64,000 bases of DNA from Hanleya hanleyi (GCA_036873755.1 JAVTVY010017181.1:372001-436000); one strand, 5' to 3'. Positions 10,561 through 22,235 are shown, numbered from the stretch's first letter. Made by a program: numbers and translations. The notes: generated by a model from the sequence alone, not told the origin.

Positions 10561-11377
10561 TTAGCTGCATAATAATTATTTCATTTATCAACACACTCCT
10601 TTCCAAAGCCTTTATTCACTGCAGTTCGACGTCGTGATCCAACTCGACCAAAACTTTTCAAGGATGCGTACATCTTATTATGTACAACTACAATCATTTC
10701 GCCGCCGTGTCGGATCGGAAATTGGCTATTCACAGATTAATATACTTCTCAATTATGGGATAAAAAGAGGAGCGCGACATAGGCCTGGATTTGGTATTGT
10801 CACGAAGATAGTACACTAATGAAATACCTTTAGAAGTTGTTTAATATAAACTAGGATGAAAGTAAATCCAATGAAAGAAAGTAATTCTATTTTTCGGTTG
10901 TGATTACTTTCATCCTAGTTTATGTAAAACTAATCTGTGGCAAAAATGAAGTCATTTAATTACAATTGCCTTGATTGCAGAACATTCTGTCACCGTTCGC
11001 TGACAAGATTGTCAATACAGTGCACAGCGGCCTTTGATTGCGGTCGGACGTATTATTACTTCAGTACACCTTTGCTCGGTATACTGCTAAGTAAACAGCC
11101 ACCGCTCTTCTCATCTTCCGTATGCGTCGGTTTGATCATAAGGATGCAAGTAAGTCCAATCGATACAGATTCTGAACTCTTTTAAACTTACGATTTTCCT
11201 CCTGCCTGTTTGTGTTGCTCATTGTTATCCCGATCAGGATAGATTGGACTATCTAAAAGGTTATTTTCTACAAAAAAATTGAACTTCTGAAATCCCATTG
11301 AACTCATAGCAGCCTTACATGGATGGAATTTACCATGTGTTCGACACCTTGGTGCATAGGACACCTGCCATGTTACG
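10561..11377. other. Unannotated spacer
   Basis: Open frames at 10634-10819 and 10937-11185 are short, unlike each other and unrecognised. A perfect inverted repeat is listed separately at 10846-10923. Confidence 0.4.
10846..10923. repeat. Perfect 20-bp inverted repeat with 38-bp loop
   Basis: ATAAACTAGGATGAAAGTAA at 10846-10865 is exactly reversed and complemented at 10904-10923. The loop is AT-rich and contains AGTAATTC and TGATTACT. It may be a very small MITE or the two ends of a deleted element. Confidence 0.7.
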
Positions 11378-11381
11378 TTAA

Positions 11382-11924
11382 CCCTATCTGGCCTGGGGGA
11401 ACCATTATGGACCCCCCTACCAAACTTTCTGCGCTATCTCCGGAACTTTATAGTTTATCATATTGGGGTCATTTTGAGCCCATTTGGATAACCCCCTGAA
11501 CAGAGGATCATCGGTAAATTCAAGATGGCGGCCACGTGGGGTACCAGAAAAGTGATGTTTTTGTCGTCTTTCTTCAAAATTTCTGCTTTTCCGCGATGAA
11601 ATGTGAGCAAAAACTATTTTATTTCACATCACATTAATATTTACTAATTTATCACGCAGGTTTTGCGGAGAAATTGCAAAAATAAAAAATTCAGAAAATC
11701 CGACCGAAAAATCGACCAAAATATGTCATTTTTGAAAATGACATCACTGTGACGTCATCAAAGTGGCCATCTTGGATTTTTTTACATTTTCTGATAGAGC
11801 TTGACCCAAGGGTATAGTGTGGTAAGTTTCAGCACCCTAGCTCAAGGGGTCAAAAAATAATTATGGGGGCCATTTCGCGCCCCCCAGGCCTGGACAGGCC
11901 ACAAAAAGCCCAGGCCAGATAGGG
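11382..11924. mobile_element. TTAA-flanked MITE (piggyBac-like), copy 1
   Basis: The 543-bp element is bounded by perfect 16-bp terminal inverted repeats CCCTATCTGGCCTGGG and by TTAA on both sides (11378-11381 and 11925-11928). TTAA target duplication with ends beginning CCC is the signature of piggyBac elements. There is no transposase. The interior contains CAAGATGGCGGCCA and a TGACGTCATCA stretch. Related copies lie at 16058-16520 and 33500-33908. Confidence 0.85.
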
Positions 11925-12026
11925 TTAATGTTGCCTCCCAACCCGTCAATATCAAAGATTGCCTGATCTAAATGATACCTCATATTCAGTTTACCTGGAG
12001 CCGTATTGGAAATGTTTCCTTTGCTC

Positions 12027-12746
12027 TGCTCCATGCAGAGGGCACAGGTGTTAGGCGCTGACGTCAGTCTACCAGTGTGCGTCACCTGCTCCATGCAGAG
12101 GGTACAGGTGTTAGGCGCTGACGTCAGTCAACCAGTGTGCGTCACCTGCTCCATGCAGAGGGTACAGGTGTTAGGCGCTGACGTCAGTCTACCAGTGTGC
12201 GTCACCTGCTCCATGCAGAGGGAACAGGTGTTAGGCGCTGACGTCAGTCTACCAGTGTGCGTCACCTGCTCCATGCAGAGGGTACAGGTGTTAGGCGCTG
12301 ACGTCAGTCTACCAGTGTGCGTCACCTGCTCCATGCAGAGGGTACAGGTGTTAGGCGCTGACGGCAGTCTACCAGTGTGCGTCACCTGCTTCATGCAGAG
12401 GACACAGGTGTTAGGCGCTGACGTCAGTCTACCAGTGTGCGTCACCTGCTCCATGCAGAGGGCACAGGTGTTAGGCGCTGACGTCAGTCTACCAGTGTGC
12501 GTCACCTGCTCCATGCAGAGGGCACAGGTGTTAGGCGCTGACGTCAGTCTACCAGTGTGCGTCACCTGCTCCATGCAGAGGGCACAGGCGTTAGGCGCTG
12601 ACGTCAGTCTACCAGTGTGCGTCACCTGCTCCATGCAGAGGGCACAGGTGTTAGGCGCTGCCGTCAGTCTACCAGTGTGCGTCACCTGCTCCATGCAGAG
12701 GACACAGGTGTTAGGCGCTGACGTCAGTCTACCAGTGTGCGTCACT
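12027..12746. repeat. 12 x 60-bp minisatellite carrying CRE octamers
   Basis: Twelve head-to-tail units of exactly 60 bp with about 95% identity. Each contains CTCCATGCAGAGG and AGGTGTTAGGCGCTGACG. The palindromic cAMP-response-element octamer TGACGTCA is present in 10 units; units ending near 12366 and 12666 have TGACGGCA and TGCCGTCA. Because 60 is a multiple of three, both strands stay open (274 and 205 codons), but variable sites do not favour silent codon positions in either frame, so I do not call a protein. It follows the MITE at 11382-11924 by about 100 bp. Confidence 0.9.
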
Positions 12747-13325
12747 CGGCATCTCGGTCAATCAAGAACCTCGTGCGTCACAGTTCACTCCATATTTGAC
12801 GATTTGAATGAGTGCCGTCTCGTCGCATGAATATGTAATGCTTTTGGTACTGGCTCTTCACCGATATATCATGTGCGCTTCGCTGATTGACCCCGGTCGG
12901 TGAAAAGTAAACCGTGGTGTTCGCGATGATAATAGGGACGATGCTTATTACCTAGGGTGGTAGGACTGAGGGTCAGTGGGACGTGAGGATTGCTGAGACT
13001 AACAATTTTATTATCTTTCATTCACGATTGACAGTTTTCAGTCAATCAACAGGTTTCAGAATTTACAATAATTATCATGCTCTCTTACATTCGATACATG
13101 ATTTGAAATCGGGATTGCTGTTCGCTATATAGACAATGGTGATAACATGTAAGATTAAATCAACTATATCAGGTTCAGTTTTCATTATTAATAGACGTGC
13201 AACAGATTAATAGCTTGTCCGAGAATTGAGGAAGTTAGGTCCCACTGTACACATACCGCCTGCCGTGTTTGTATACCTAAGTCAAATGATACATGCCATC
13301 AACATAAACTTCTTCCAGCAGGAGA
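12747..13325. other. Unannotated spacer
   Basis: No open frame, repeat or RNA gene is recognised here. Confidence 0.5.
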
Positions 13326-13329
13326 TTTT

Positions 13330-14395
13330 TAGCCCGCGCCCTCAGAGTTTGGATCGATATTATAAAAAAAAACTAATGCCATTTAGAAAGTAGGTAACAT
13401 TTATATCCAATTGTTTTTAGAATGACACGTTCTTGGTAAAGCACAAAAACTAGTGCAGGGAGAGTCAGTCCCGTGCGAGACTCGGCCACCTCAGCTTCCA
13501 CAAAAGAGTAAGTTCGGAGATCGGAATCTAGATTACGTACATTTACTACCCCTCTGCTAGACATATAATGGCACAGTTCCTAGAGCCGATATTGTATATA
13601 TACTAATGCCATTTAGAAAGTAGGTAAACATTTATATCCAATTACTTTTAGGATGATACTTTCTTGGTAAAGCACAAATACTAGTACTGAGTGAGTCAGT
13701 CCCGTGCGAGACTCGAACCCGCGCCCTCAGAGTTTGGCACCAAATCGCCAGCAGTAAATGCAAGTGGCCTAGACCACTCGGCCACCTCAGCATCCACAAA
13801 AGAGGAAGTTCGGAGATCGGGGTCTAGATTACGTACATTTAATACCCCTCGGATAGACATATAATGGCACAGCTCCTAAAGCTGATATTATTATATGTAC
13901 AAAGTGTAATCCTACAAATGATTGGATATAAATGTTACCTACTTTCTAAATGGCATTAGTATATATATATATGACATCAGCTTCAGGAGCTGTGCCATTA
14001 TATGTCTAACAGGGGTAGTAAATGTACGTAATCTAGACTCCGATCTCCGAACTTCCTCTTTTGTGGAAGCTGAGGTGTTCGAATGGTCTAGGCCACTTGC
14101 ATTTAGTGCTTGTGATTTTGTCCCAAACTCTGATGGCTCGGGTTCGAGTCTCGCACAGGGCTGACTCCCCCAGCACTAGCATTTGTGCTTTACCAAGAAA
14201 GTGTCAGCCTAAAAATGATTGTATATAAATGTCACCTACTTTCTAAATGGCATTAGTATATATATATATATGACATCAGCTTCAGGGCTGACTCCCCCAG
14301 CACTAGTTTTTGTGCTTTACCAAGAAAGTGTCAGCCTAAAAATGATTGTATATAAATGTCACCTGCTTTCTAAATGGCATTAGTATATATAGGAG
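13330..14395. repeat. Cluster of tRNA-like SINE copies in head-to-head arrangement
   Basis: Four or more copies of a unit of about 290 bp. Two are on the minus strand (about 13373-13595 and 13596-13893), one on the plus strand (about 13917-14270), and one is a plus-strand partial (14285-14395). The most complete copy has a tRNA-like head at 13701-13791 (minus) with an A box TGGCCGAGTGG and a B box GGTTCGAGTCTC in Leu/Ser-type context with a long variable arm. The acceptor ends do not pair, so it is a SINE and not a functional tRNA gene. The unit ends in ATGGCATTAGTATATA. The copy at 13373 lacks the part between two ACTCG repeats of the head. Confidence 0.75.
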
Positions 14396-15663
14396 AAGAC
14401 CATTTTTTCTGAATGGTTGTCTTTCCATTAACAAGCGTCTACCGCTTAGCAAAACATAATTTTCCACAAATTGGTGCTTTAATCTCTTTATATTCTGTGG
14501 CATGTCTGGTCCGAATCTCTCTCCTGCTTTCACACATACCAGACTTTCTGAACTGTATCTCGGGATCTAGTCCGAGGTTTATATGATCCTTCATCCGTAC
14601 AACGAATAATTTCTGACAGATTGTCTACCTGCAAAAAAAAGAGCGACCTCATGCCAGTTAATTTTTTTTAATTTTTCGGCCGTTCTACAACTCGCCTCAC
14701 ATATATCTGTTGTTGAATAATTTCCATTCATTGTCTCCCCGAATTTATCGAGGTCCGTTTCGCGGTTCGAACCTCATTCCAAACGGAAAACTGTTGCGGG
14801 TTCGTTGAAACAAATGAAATGAAAGCGAAGTTACTTACACTAAAACGGGCTGAGAATGGAATTGATCTTGCTAAATTTGAGCTGACAATGAGGGGAAATT
14901 ATTCTTTAGTAAATCCAAGTGAGCTGGGTGTTGTAGAACGGTCGAATATTTATAAAAGTAATTCTGACTTGGATGAAGTCGGATAACCCCGTGGTCTCTC
15001 CGAGTTTGTGCTTTTGGTTGGGGAGAAAACTCTAACCTCAGCCAGTCAATCCGTCAAAATTATCTGTCGTGTGACTGAAGGGTCATAGGAAGCTCGTAGT
15101 GCTCGGGATCAAGAGTTGGGAAATAAAAAAAAATATCATTCGCAGCAGGGATCGGACTTTCTTGAATACGTCTAAAAATGCTATAAGATATCAAATCTTC
15201 TGAATTCCCCGAATATTTATCAAATAGATGAAACATGTAATGTTGAATTGTGAATCGGGGAAATTTGATACAAACTGGCAGTTTCGCGCCATTACTGGGC
15301 TCAGTGTCCATGAAAAAAATAAACGGGTATGTTTATCGCCAGCGTCCGAATAAACCTCACCATTTGGTTTCAGATAATCGATTCATTCCGACATACAACT
15401 CTTCATTCAGTTCGGCGAAAATGCCAGTCAATGAATAATGGAATAGTCCCCGAGACAGCTAATATGGGTCGTCATAGGAAACAAACAACCAGATCAGACG
15501 TCTTCATAAATATCACAAACGACGTCGGCTCCAAACAACATCTCCATCTCCGTCTGTCGATATAGATTCTTACTAAAACACTTGTATATTCTCCATCTCG
15601 GTCAGCTGTCTACCTTTAGGTTGTTACATTGATAATCTGTAACATTATTTAGAACTTTGTATA
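14396..15663. other. Unannotated upstream region of the lectin-type gene
   Basis: No exon or repeat is firmly supported. Several short open frames overlap on both strands without recognisable domains. It would include the promoter of the gene that starts at 15664, but I see no convincing TATA box close to it. Confidence 0.4.
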
Positions 15664-15751
15664 ATGGCATACACACCAGCGACAAAGTACAGCTTCACCA
15701 TCCTGATCCTCGTTTTACTGCCACTGGGAAGCTGGCGTACACTCGCATCTG
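15664..15751 (+). CDS. Exon 1 of a secreted C-type lectin/PAN-type protein: signal peptide
   Basis: ATG at 15664 opens 29 codons plus one base (phase 1) reading MAYTPATKYSFTILILVLLP, then LGSWRTLAS. This is a basic-polar start, a hydrophobic core ILILVLLPL and a small-residue cleavage region, a typical signal peptide. A strong donor GTACGT follows. Joined to 17287 the frame continues with no stop into a C-type lectin domain. Intron 1 (15752-17286) carries a TTAA-type MITE. The five exons proposed (15664-15751, 17287-17603, 18736-18889, 20912-21049, 22236-22471) total 933 nt, with all phases compatible, giving 310 residues. The exon 1 to exon 2 join is the best supported. Confidence 0.7.
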
Positions 15752-16057
15752 GTACGTACATCGTCTCTGTGTTTTTTTTTATTTAGTCCATTACAACATA
15801 ATATTCTATTCTCATTAAATATTACTACTATGCGGTGTTTCTTTATGCGAGATTTTTGCTTAACTAAGTTCAAGTTTCTACAATATTGTCAAATGAGAAA
15901 TTCCCATTTCGCCATCCATAGTAGGCTACAGTTAATCAGAACAAACGATGTATATGTGCAGCTAAATGAAACAGAAAAGTTTGAAGACTAATTTAACTGC
16001 TCCAAAAAACGGTGAAGTCTATTATTTGTTTGTTTTCTTAATTTAGAAAACCCTTAA

Positions 16058-16520
16058 CCCTACCTGGGGGGTCCCAACAAAACTTTCTCTCCTATATTCG
16101 GAACAGCATTTTGAGCCTATCTGCATAACCCTCGAGTAGAGGATCATGGGTAAATTCAAGATGGCGGCCATGATAGGTACCTGAAAAATATTTTCGTCGT
16201 TTTTCTTCAAAATTCATGCTTTTCTTCGAGAAAAATTGGACAAGGTCTATGTTATTTCACATCAGACTATTATTTACATATTTATCAGGCAGTTTTTGCA
16301 AAGGTAACACATAAATAGAAAGATCAAAAAATCTACCAGGAAATGCCTGTTTGAATATGACGTCACTGTGACGTCATCAAATCGGTCAGTTTGGATTTTT
16401 TTAGAGCTTTGCCAAAGGTATAGTGTGATACGTTTCAGCTTCGTTGCTCAAGGTAAGAAAAAATATTTAGTGAGAGCGAAATGGCCTGGACAGGTCCCAA
16501 AACACCCAGGCCAGAAAGGG
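16058..16520. mobile_element. TTAA-flanked MITE (piggyBac-like), copy 2, inside intron 1
   Basis: About 463 bp, beginning CCCTACCTGGGGGG after TTAA (16054-16057) and ending CCCAGGCCAGAAAGGG before TTGA, a mutated TTAA. The interior shares AAATTCAAGATGGCGGCCAT, a TGACGTCACTGTGACGTCA block and TTTCAGC with copy 1. It lies wholly inside the first intron of the lectin-type gene. Confidence 0.8.
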
Positions 16521-17286
16521 TTGAAATATAAGAAAATATAAGAACATTATTCTTGTGCTCCCATTTTTCCTGCTTTTTTTCTGAATAACAAGAAACGAAC
16601 GTTTATGCCAACCCTAACGTTCAGAAAAGATAAGAGGGTTTATTAATATTAAAGAGACACCAGAAGGATCTTTAAACTTTTTCTTTTTATCTAGCTGCAC
16701 TAACTTATCAGTTGTTATGAACCGTTGTGTTATAAAAGGCGAAAATGCGATTTCTTATTGAAGAATTTATAAGACAATTTAACTTTGTTTTACTGTGCAG
16801 CAGTTTCACCGTCATGATTGACTTTCTAAAGCGGGTTAGATTGTTGTTAGACTTGCGCTAGATGCACCTGTCGTCCTCACAGAGTGAAGAAAGCACTTTG
16901 GAAATATATATCGTATGCTTCGCAGCCAAATATTCGGCATTGATGCGTATAATTCTGAACAATTATCAAGCCGGGATTCCAAATTGGGAAATTGGGAAAT
17001 CTTCGAAGCTAATACTCATAAATCAGTTTGATTAAATGTATTTTCCATCCTCGAATCTGATATTCGGTTAGAGATATTTTCCATTCAGCAGTCCAATATG
17101 GCCGACGAAATTTGTTTAAAATCTCTTATTACACCCGCAGTTTTGAAATTCTGAGAAAATGCTGTTGCCCTGGAATAGAAACATAAGACTTTGCTGGACT
17201 CAATGTTGGTACCACAATCCTTTTGGGCGAAATTTATTAATTTGGTTTGTACACACGATCCAATAAAACCAAAAGTTTCGTTGTAG

Positions 17287-17603
17287 ATTTTTCTGCACGG
17301 AGTTGTCCCCCTTCGAACCCTGACAGCTACACAGTGAACAGAAAAGACGTGTGCTTTGAATACGTACATGTGTGGAAGGATCCAGTCGAAGCCAGCGAAT
17401 ACTGTCGTAATCGTGGAGGTCAGAAGGCCAAAATTCTAGATGAGGATACAAATCGGTTTATAATTGAACATGGAAGGTACAACACTCCAAACGATCGGAC
17501 AGGAACATGCTTCTGGATTCAAGGAAAGTATGAAGACGGCAAATGGAAATATTACAACGGCGAGTGGGATGGACATTATGGTATTTCCTCAATTTGTGTC
17601 AAG
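17287..17603 (+). CDS. Exon 2: C-type lectin-like domain
   Basis: After the acceptor TTTCGTTGTAG the exon opens in phase 1 and encodes about 105 residues. Landmarks are SARSCPPSNPDSYTVNRKDV, then CFEYVHVWKDPVEASEYCRN (C and the amphipathic helix with the second Cys), GGQKAKILDEDTNRFI, TGTCFWIQGKYEDGKWKY and GISSICVK. The cysteines and the tryptophan-rich core fit a compact C-type lectin fold. The calcium-binding EPN/QPD and WND motifs are absent, so sugar binding by the classical route is unlikely and a protein-ligand or divergent role is more probable. It ends at a good donor, AAG|GTAATA, in phase 0. Confidence 0.75.
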
Positions 17604-18735
17604 GTAATAGCTAAACAGATAACAAATTGAACCAAAACGTCCTGCCAGACACGGGTAAATTGTCTTTTTTTCTGAGTTTATAACTGTCACGTAGAAAAAT
17701 AGTTTGGAATTGTTCCCTCTTTAGTGGAACTTAATTAGTCCAGTCCGCTGCTGTCGGGGCAAGGTAGTTTTGTCTAGGGATTAACTTGAATTATATTGTA
17801 AATCCGTGATTGAATGATCATTTCAGCTTGTATATCGTTGTAGTGATCGCCATGTGGTTAACAGCTGGTCTGCGCCCTTGTGATCAGATTATAGGGTCAA
17901 TTATCGGAAAAGGAGCGGAAGAGAATAGGAATCGAATTGTCTCGGCAATTTAATTATGATGGAGTAACAGATGAAACAGGCTTTCTTTAGTGCACAACTG
18001 TGATAAAAAAAATAATAACAATAAAATTCGGCAAACAATGTCGGGTTTCATCTCCAGGTGTTTTTACCTATATGTGTGGCCGTCCGTACTTATGTATAAT
18101 TAAAATACAAAAAAACCCAGCTTGATGTCTTTAAGAATGGTTCGAACTACTAGGAAAACAATGCTTTCCCTTTGATTTTTTTATCTTCTTATTGTTTCAA
18201 CAGAACTTACACGGACGTGTTTTCATAAAAACAAGGATATATACAACTTTGTTTCATCGTTGCCTATGAAATCGATAGAACCTGTATATATGCCTGTGTT
18301 ATAGACAACATATTTTCTCGGCCAGCCCCAGCTCCTGGCCAGTGGTACGCATCTTGTAACACACAGCTTCAACATTTATTCGAAAAATGAATTCAATATG
18401 CTTGACAACGGAGAAATTGAAGAGTATAAAACGCTTTTGATAACATGTGAATCTGTATGGGGACTGCTGAAGCCTTACACACGTGACATCAGCAGATTTC
18501 AGCAGCAGAAAGAAGTTTTGCTCGTCAAATTTCACTATTTCATAACGGTTGATAGATTTAAGGCTCACGTGTTTGAAATTTTTAGATTCCATCAAGAAGG
18601 GTAGGGGTGTTTGGAGTTCCTTTAAATAACTCCTCCAAAAGACGTAAAAATAACGTGCAAAATGTAAATAGTGTGTTGACTGTGTGATATCATTTTAGTT
18701 AAATATCATATGGAGAACACTTTGTGGACATACAG
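17604..18735. other. Intron 2 of the lectin-type model
   Basis: No additional exon or repeat is supported. A 98-codon minus-strand frame and a 68-codon plus-strand frame overlap at 18299-18604; neither shows a domain. Confidence 0.4.
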
Positions 18736-18889
18736 ACATTATTGATAACAGTTAACAGTTCCGGTGATGACGTAAGTTCCAGTGATGACGTACATTCCGG
18801 GGATGACGTAAGTTCCGGTGATGACGTACATTCCGGTGATGACGTAAGTTCCGCTGATGACGTACATTCCGGTGATGACTCCACTTCGG
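18736..18889 (+). CDS. Tentative exon 3: Ser/Asp-rich repeat segment
   Basis: After ...GACATACAG the frame reads TLLITVNSS and then seven to eight copies of a six-residue SGDDV(S/H) unit, ending STSG. The DNA unit is 18 bp (alternating GATGACGTAAGTTCC and GATGACGTACATTCC). Incoming phase 0 matches exon 2 and outgoing phase 1 at TCGG|GTATTA matches the exon at 20912, which is the main support. An acidic repeat could bind calcium or act as a spacer between lectin and PAN domains. Against it, the acceptor has a weak pyrimidine tract and every other unit carries GTAAGT, a perfect donor, so it may instead be an intronic minisatellite. Confidence 0.4.
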
Positions 18890-20911
18890 GTATTAACCTC
18901 ACTGCTCCTGATTCTTGCTCATGTGTCAGTTTTACAATACTAGCTCGTTTCGTGCAAGAGTTAAGCAGGGACTGTTTCCAAGAACCCCGCTCCTCTGCAG
19001 CGCTCCACCTTATGGTAATGCTTATCACTACTAACCGATCGTTCATCACTTCTCCTCACTCCAATCGCCAGGTTTATTGTCTTGGTGGGAAATTACCGCA
19101 CGACTTCGGGCATTATAGGTGTGTTTTTCTGGGCATTCGTGCATTTTATACCATTGTTTATCCCATGTTGAGGCGTTTACTCCATCTGACGCCCTCGATG
19201 TTCATCCACTGGCATCAGAGGAGTTACTTATATGCCCTGAATAGCAAATGATGGCACCTTTAAGATTAACTAAGTTAACTAAGATAGAGGATATCTGCTT
19301 TGTCAGCACTATAGATATCCACTATCTGCGAAATCTCTTGAACATTAAACTTAGTCGTGAAGGTGCTACCCTCCGTTATTCATTTCTACTACACAGACTA
19401 AAACGTCTGCCCCAATTTTTTTTTCAGCGGATCTATCCTCACAGCTCGCGAGATATGGGACGGGTGGTTGTTTCATAGTTACCACATGAACAACAGCAAT
19501 AAAAGCGCGGCTGAGATACGGAGGCTACGTCTTAGAATCCTCCGTATTCTAGTCTGAATGTGAGGTGCCGAGGGAAGCTTTCCTCTAAAGTCATATGTTT
19601 TTTAGTCATCAGATTTTCCTCAAATTTTCTCGCCTTTTACATATCTAACCAAGCAAATACACCCAACCTTCACCGTCTCGTTTTTTCTATCTCCTTCTCT
19701 ATGTTGTTCTTCACAGGCGAAGAATTCCAGTTTACGAATTTCGTGAATGACGAAGTTCCGGACATGGTAACAGCACAGTTAATGGGATCTGTCAGTGTCC
19801 ACCCGGCCGTTTGCGCGTTAGACGGAAAATGAATATTTGCACATGTCAACATAGTCTCCTATTTTATATGTCAGTACGGTATGTCTTTTCATCGTTTGGG
19901 TATTGAATATCTCGGTAGATACAGCAATTTAAAGGGAACTATTTTAACATAATTTGGTGTGCATTATACACACCATTGAAGTGATCGTTTTTAATATTGC
20001 GATAGATGGTAGATATTCAAATGAGTTGGTCTCGTTTGATATGGTTGGGTGTTACTCTGAACATCACTTTACTTTTTGTACCAAAACAATATCGATAGAG
20101 AAGTCTAAATGTTAAACGAGTGTCTTTAAATACTGGTTGTAAACAGAAGTTTGAAACTGTACACCAGAAGTTTGAAACTGTACATTTTATGTCTCCCCCA
20201 TCTTCGCATCACAGCTTCGAGCTTCGTATCGCAGCTTGGCGTGTTCGTGTCTTCACCTTTTGGGTAATCGCATCACACCTTTCGGAATCGCGTCGCAACT
20301 TCGCCTTTTTGGGATTGTTTCCTATTCCGCCAAACCAGGAATGTTCTCACACGGCCAATATAGAGGTTTAAAACGTCATTAAATCTTAAAATTTTCATTA
20401 TTCTTGCCAATGATGCTCGTTCGGTATTGTACAACTAGGATTCTTAATTACAAGAGCATCTCCGCGTTCAGAAGAAGTTGTGGGCTTGAATTTAACGATT
20501 TTAGCCCGAATTGGCATCTGAAATCGGAGTCGTATGACAGTTTGCCAAGTGCACCATCAAAGGCCCCTGCCACCATTGCCTATCTTCGCTGAATCTCCCG
20601 TTCAATTGTTTTGCAAACAGTAAATTTCAGCCAAAAATGAAGCTTGTGATATAGATGCCACGAGTAACAGAGACATCCCACAATATTCTTCACCCCTTTT
20701 ATTATAATAAATTTACCAACAGAGCATAACGTCGAAGCCTACCGAAATTTTCGGAATTAGTTCAGGTGTCAACCTTATAATGAACCAAGGATAACCAATG
20801 AATGTTGATAAAGACGAATTGATATATTGTGACACCTATAATTGTACCTGAACACTGCATGCGCTCTCCGTCACACTTACCCGAGATTACTAATATACTA
20901 ATTATGTTTAG
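18890..20911. other. Intron 3 region with an unplaced exon-like segment
   Basis: At 19717 a strong pyrimidine-rich acceptor (TTCTATGTTGTTCTTCACAG) precedes a short open segment reading EEFQFTNFVNDEVPDM, with a weak donor ATG|GTAACA at 19768-19773. Its phases (1 in, 0 out) do not fit between exon 3 and the exon at 20912, so it is left out of the model; it might be an alternative terminal exon ending at TGA near 19831. The region also holds a short direct repeat (CAGAAGTTTGAAACTGTACA) near 20145-20185. Confidence 0.35.
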
Positions 20912-21049
20912 ATATATATGTGGAGACTGACTTGCTTACCACCACACGGGGCTTAGACACAACCAACGTGACCACATCTGAGTTGGAGGATTTCAGACCA
21001 CCTTCCCGATTTGCCGATAATTTCTTGACTAAGACAGCCCAGACATCGA
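20912..21049 (+). CDS. Exon 4: Ser/Thr-rich linker
   Basis: A 138-nt symmetric phase 1-1 exon between ATGTTTAG and the donor GTATGT. It encodes YVETDLLTTTRGLDTTNV, then TTSELEDFRPPSRFADNF and LTKTAQTS. The Thr-rich part could be O-glycosylated. A paralogous exon lies at 34027-34179, with similarity continuing into the following intron, which strongly supports that this is a real exon and not chance. Confidence 0.65.
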
Positions 21050-22235
21050 GTATGTACGAATCTGTTTAACAACGTATCAGTCTGAACGTAATGTTTTGCT
21101 TGTTAGGATTATGTTTGCAAGTGTGACCTAGATATAGAGTACGGTGCTGTAAGGAAAGAACATTGTACCGGGTATAGTAGACAACGATAAGAATCACAGT
21201 AGCAAGGATATATCACCTAATATTAGATATGGGATGTATCATTCAACACTCGCCCTGGTGTCCTAATATGATATCTATGTACGATAATGCCGTAACAACT
21301 TTCATTTTGACCGCGGTGCAAATAATATTCTCGCGGAGCAAGAAATCGCAAATAGCGAGGAAAAAAATCAGGAAATTAAAATTAATATGATTCCTTCATA
21401 TTGAGAAACATTGAATCCACACATTTTTGACAAATCGACTGAGGTAGTTTCAAGTACTGTGTCCTTGCTTGACAGGTGTATAAAGCCATGCCGTTATGTT
21501 CTACAAATTCCCCCAAAACCCTTGCGCGATTAGTTGGTATTTGTGAATGTGCCATTTTGTGTTTCCTTGTTGCTTCATTCTTCGCAGATTTCTATTTCTG
21601 ATTTTTTGTTCCCATAGCAATGCACGAATCATTGAGAGAAAAACATTTACATCGCGGTCAAATCGATTTACACCGCGTTTAAAATCTATTTACACCTCCG
21701 TCGAAATGAGCGAAGATTTGACATTAACAGCCTACCATACATCTGGTGGTCCGTGCTTCGTCTAAGGATCGCAAAAGAATGCATACAATAGCCAAGTCTG
21801 AGGACAACACTGGTCTAGACCCAGTGCTTGTCAGTTGTATGAAGGTCGGGACAATAGATCTTTGCATGAATATCGACTCATCTGATGCACAGGCATGCAT
21901 TGTCGCGAGTACAACAGCTCCCCGGAGTCATAATCCGTCATCGTTGGTGCTTGTCTCTGGGGAAGCGAGAATAACATATGAATATCCATATACGCAGCAA
22001 TTGTTAATTATTGACAGTTCAAAGCGTGTTCTTGCCAAGTATCATTACAAACGTTCTGCTTTGGATAACGCATATACAGTATACAGTGAAGGCCTATGAA
22101 GTAGGCCATTTTCCCCCTTATATATGTCGAAAGCTCTCCCAAGTCACCGACCGTCGGTTTTGCACTGCACCATTAAATATATTAAATTTGTTTGGTTTTG
22201 ACTACTGTAATGACATAACTACTTAATTGTAACAG

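Noticed and set aside
12006..12830. 274-codon plus-strand and 205-codon minus-strand repeat proteins
   Set aside because: Both strands are equally open in a 60-bp array and substitutions show no codon-position bias. No signal peptide or start context supports either.
13701..13791. Functional tRNA-Leu or tRNA-Ser gene
   Set aside because: A and B boxes fit, but the acceptor strands do not pair and flanking sequence is repeated in the neighbouring copies, so it is a SINE head.
19717..19832. Exon with strong acceptor (EEFQFTNFVNDEV) as part of the lectin-type gene
   Set aside because: Its phases cannot be fitted between exons 3 and 4 with a good donor; kept only as a possible alternative terminal exon.
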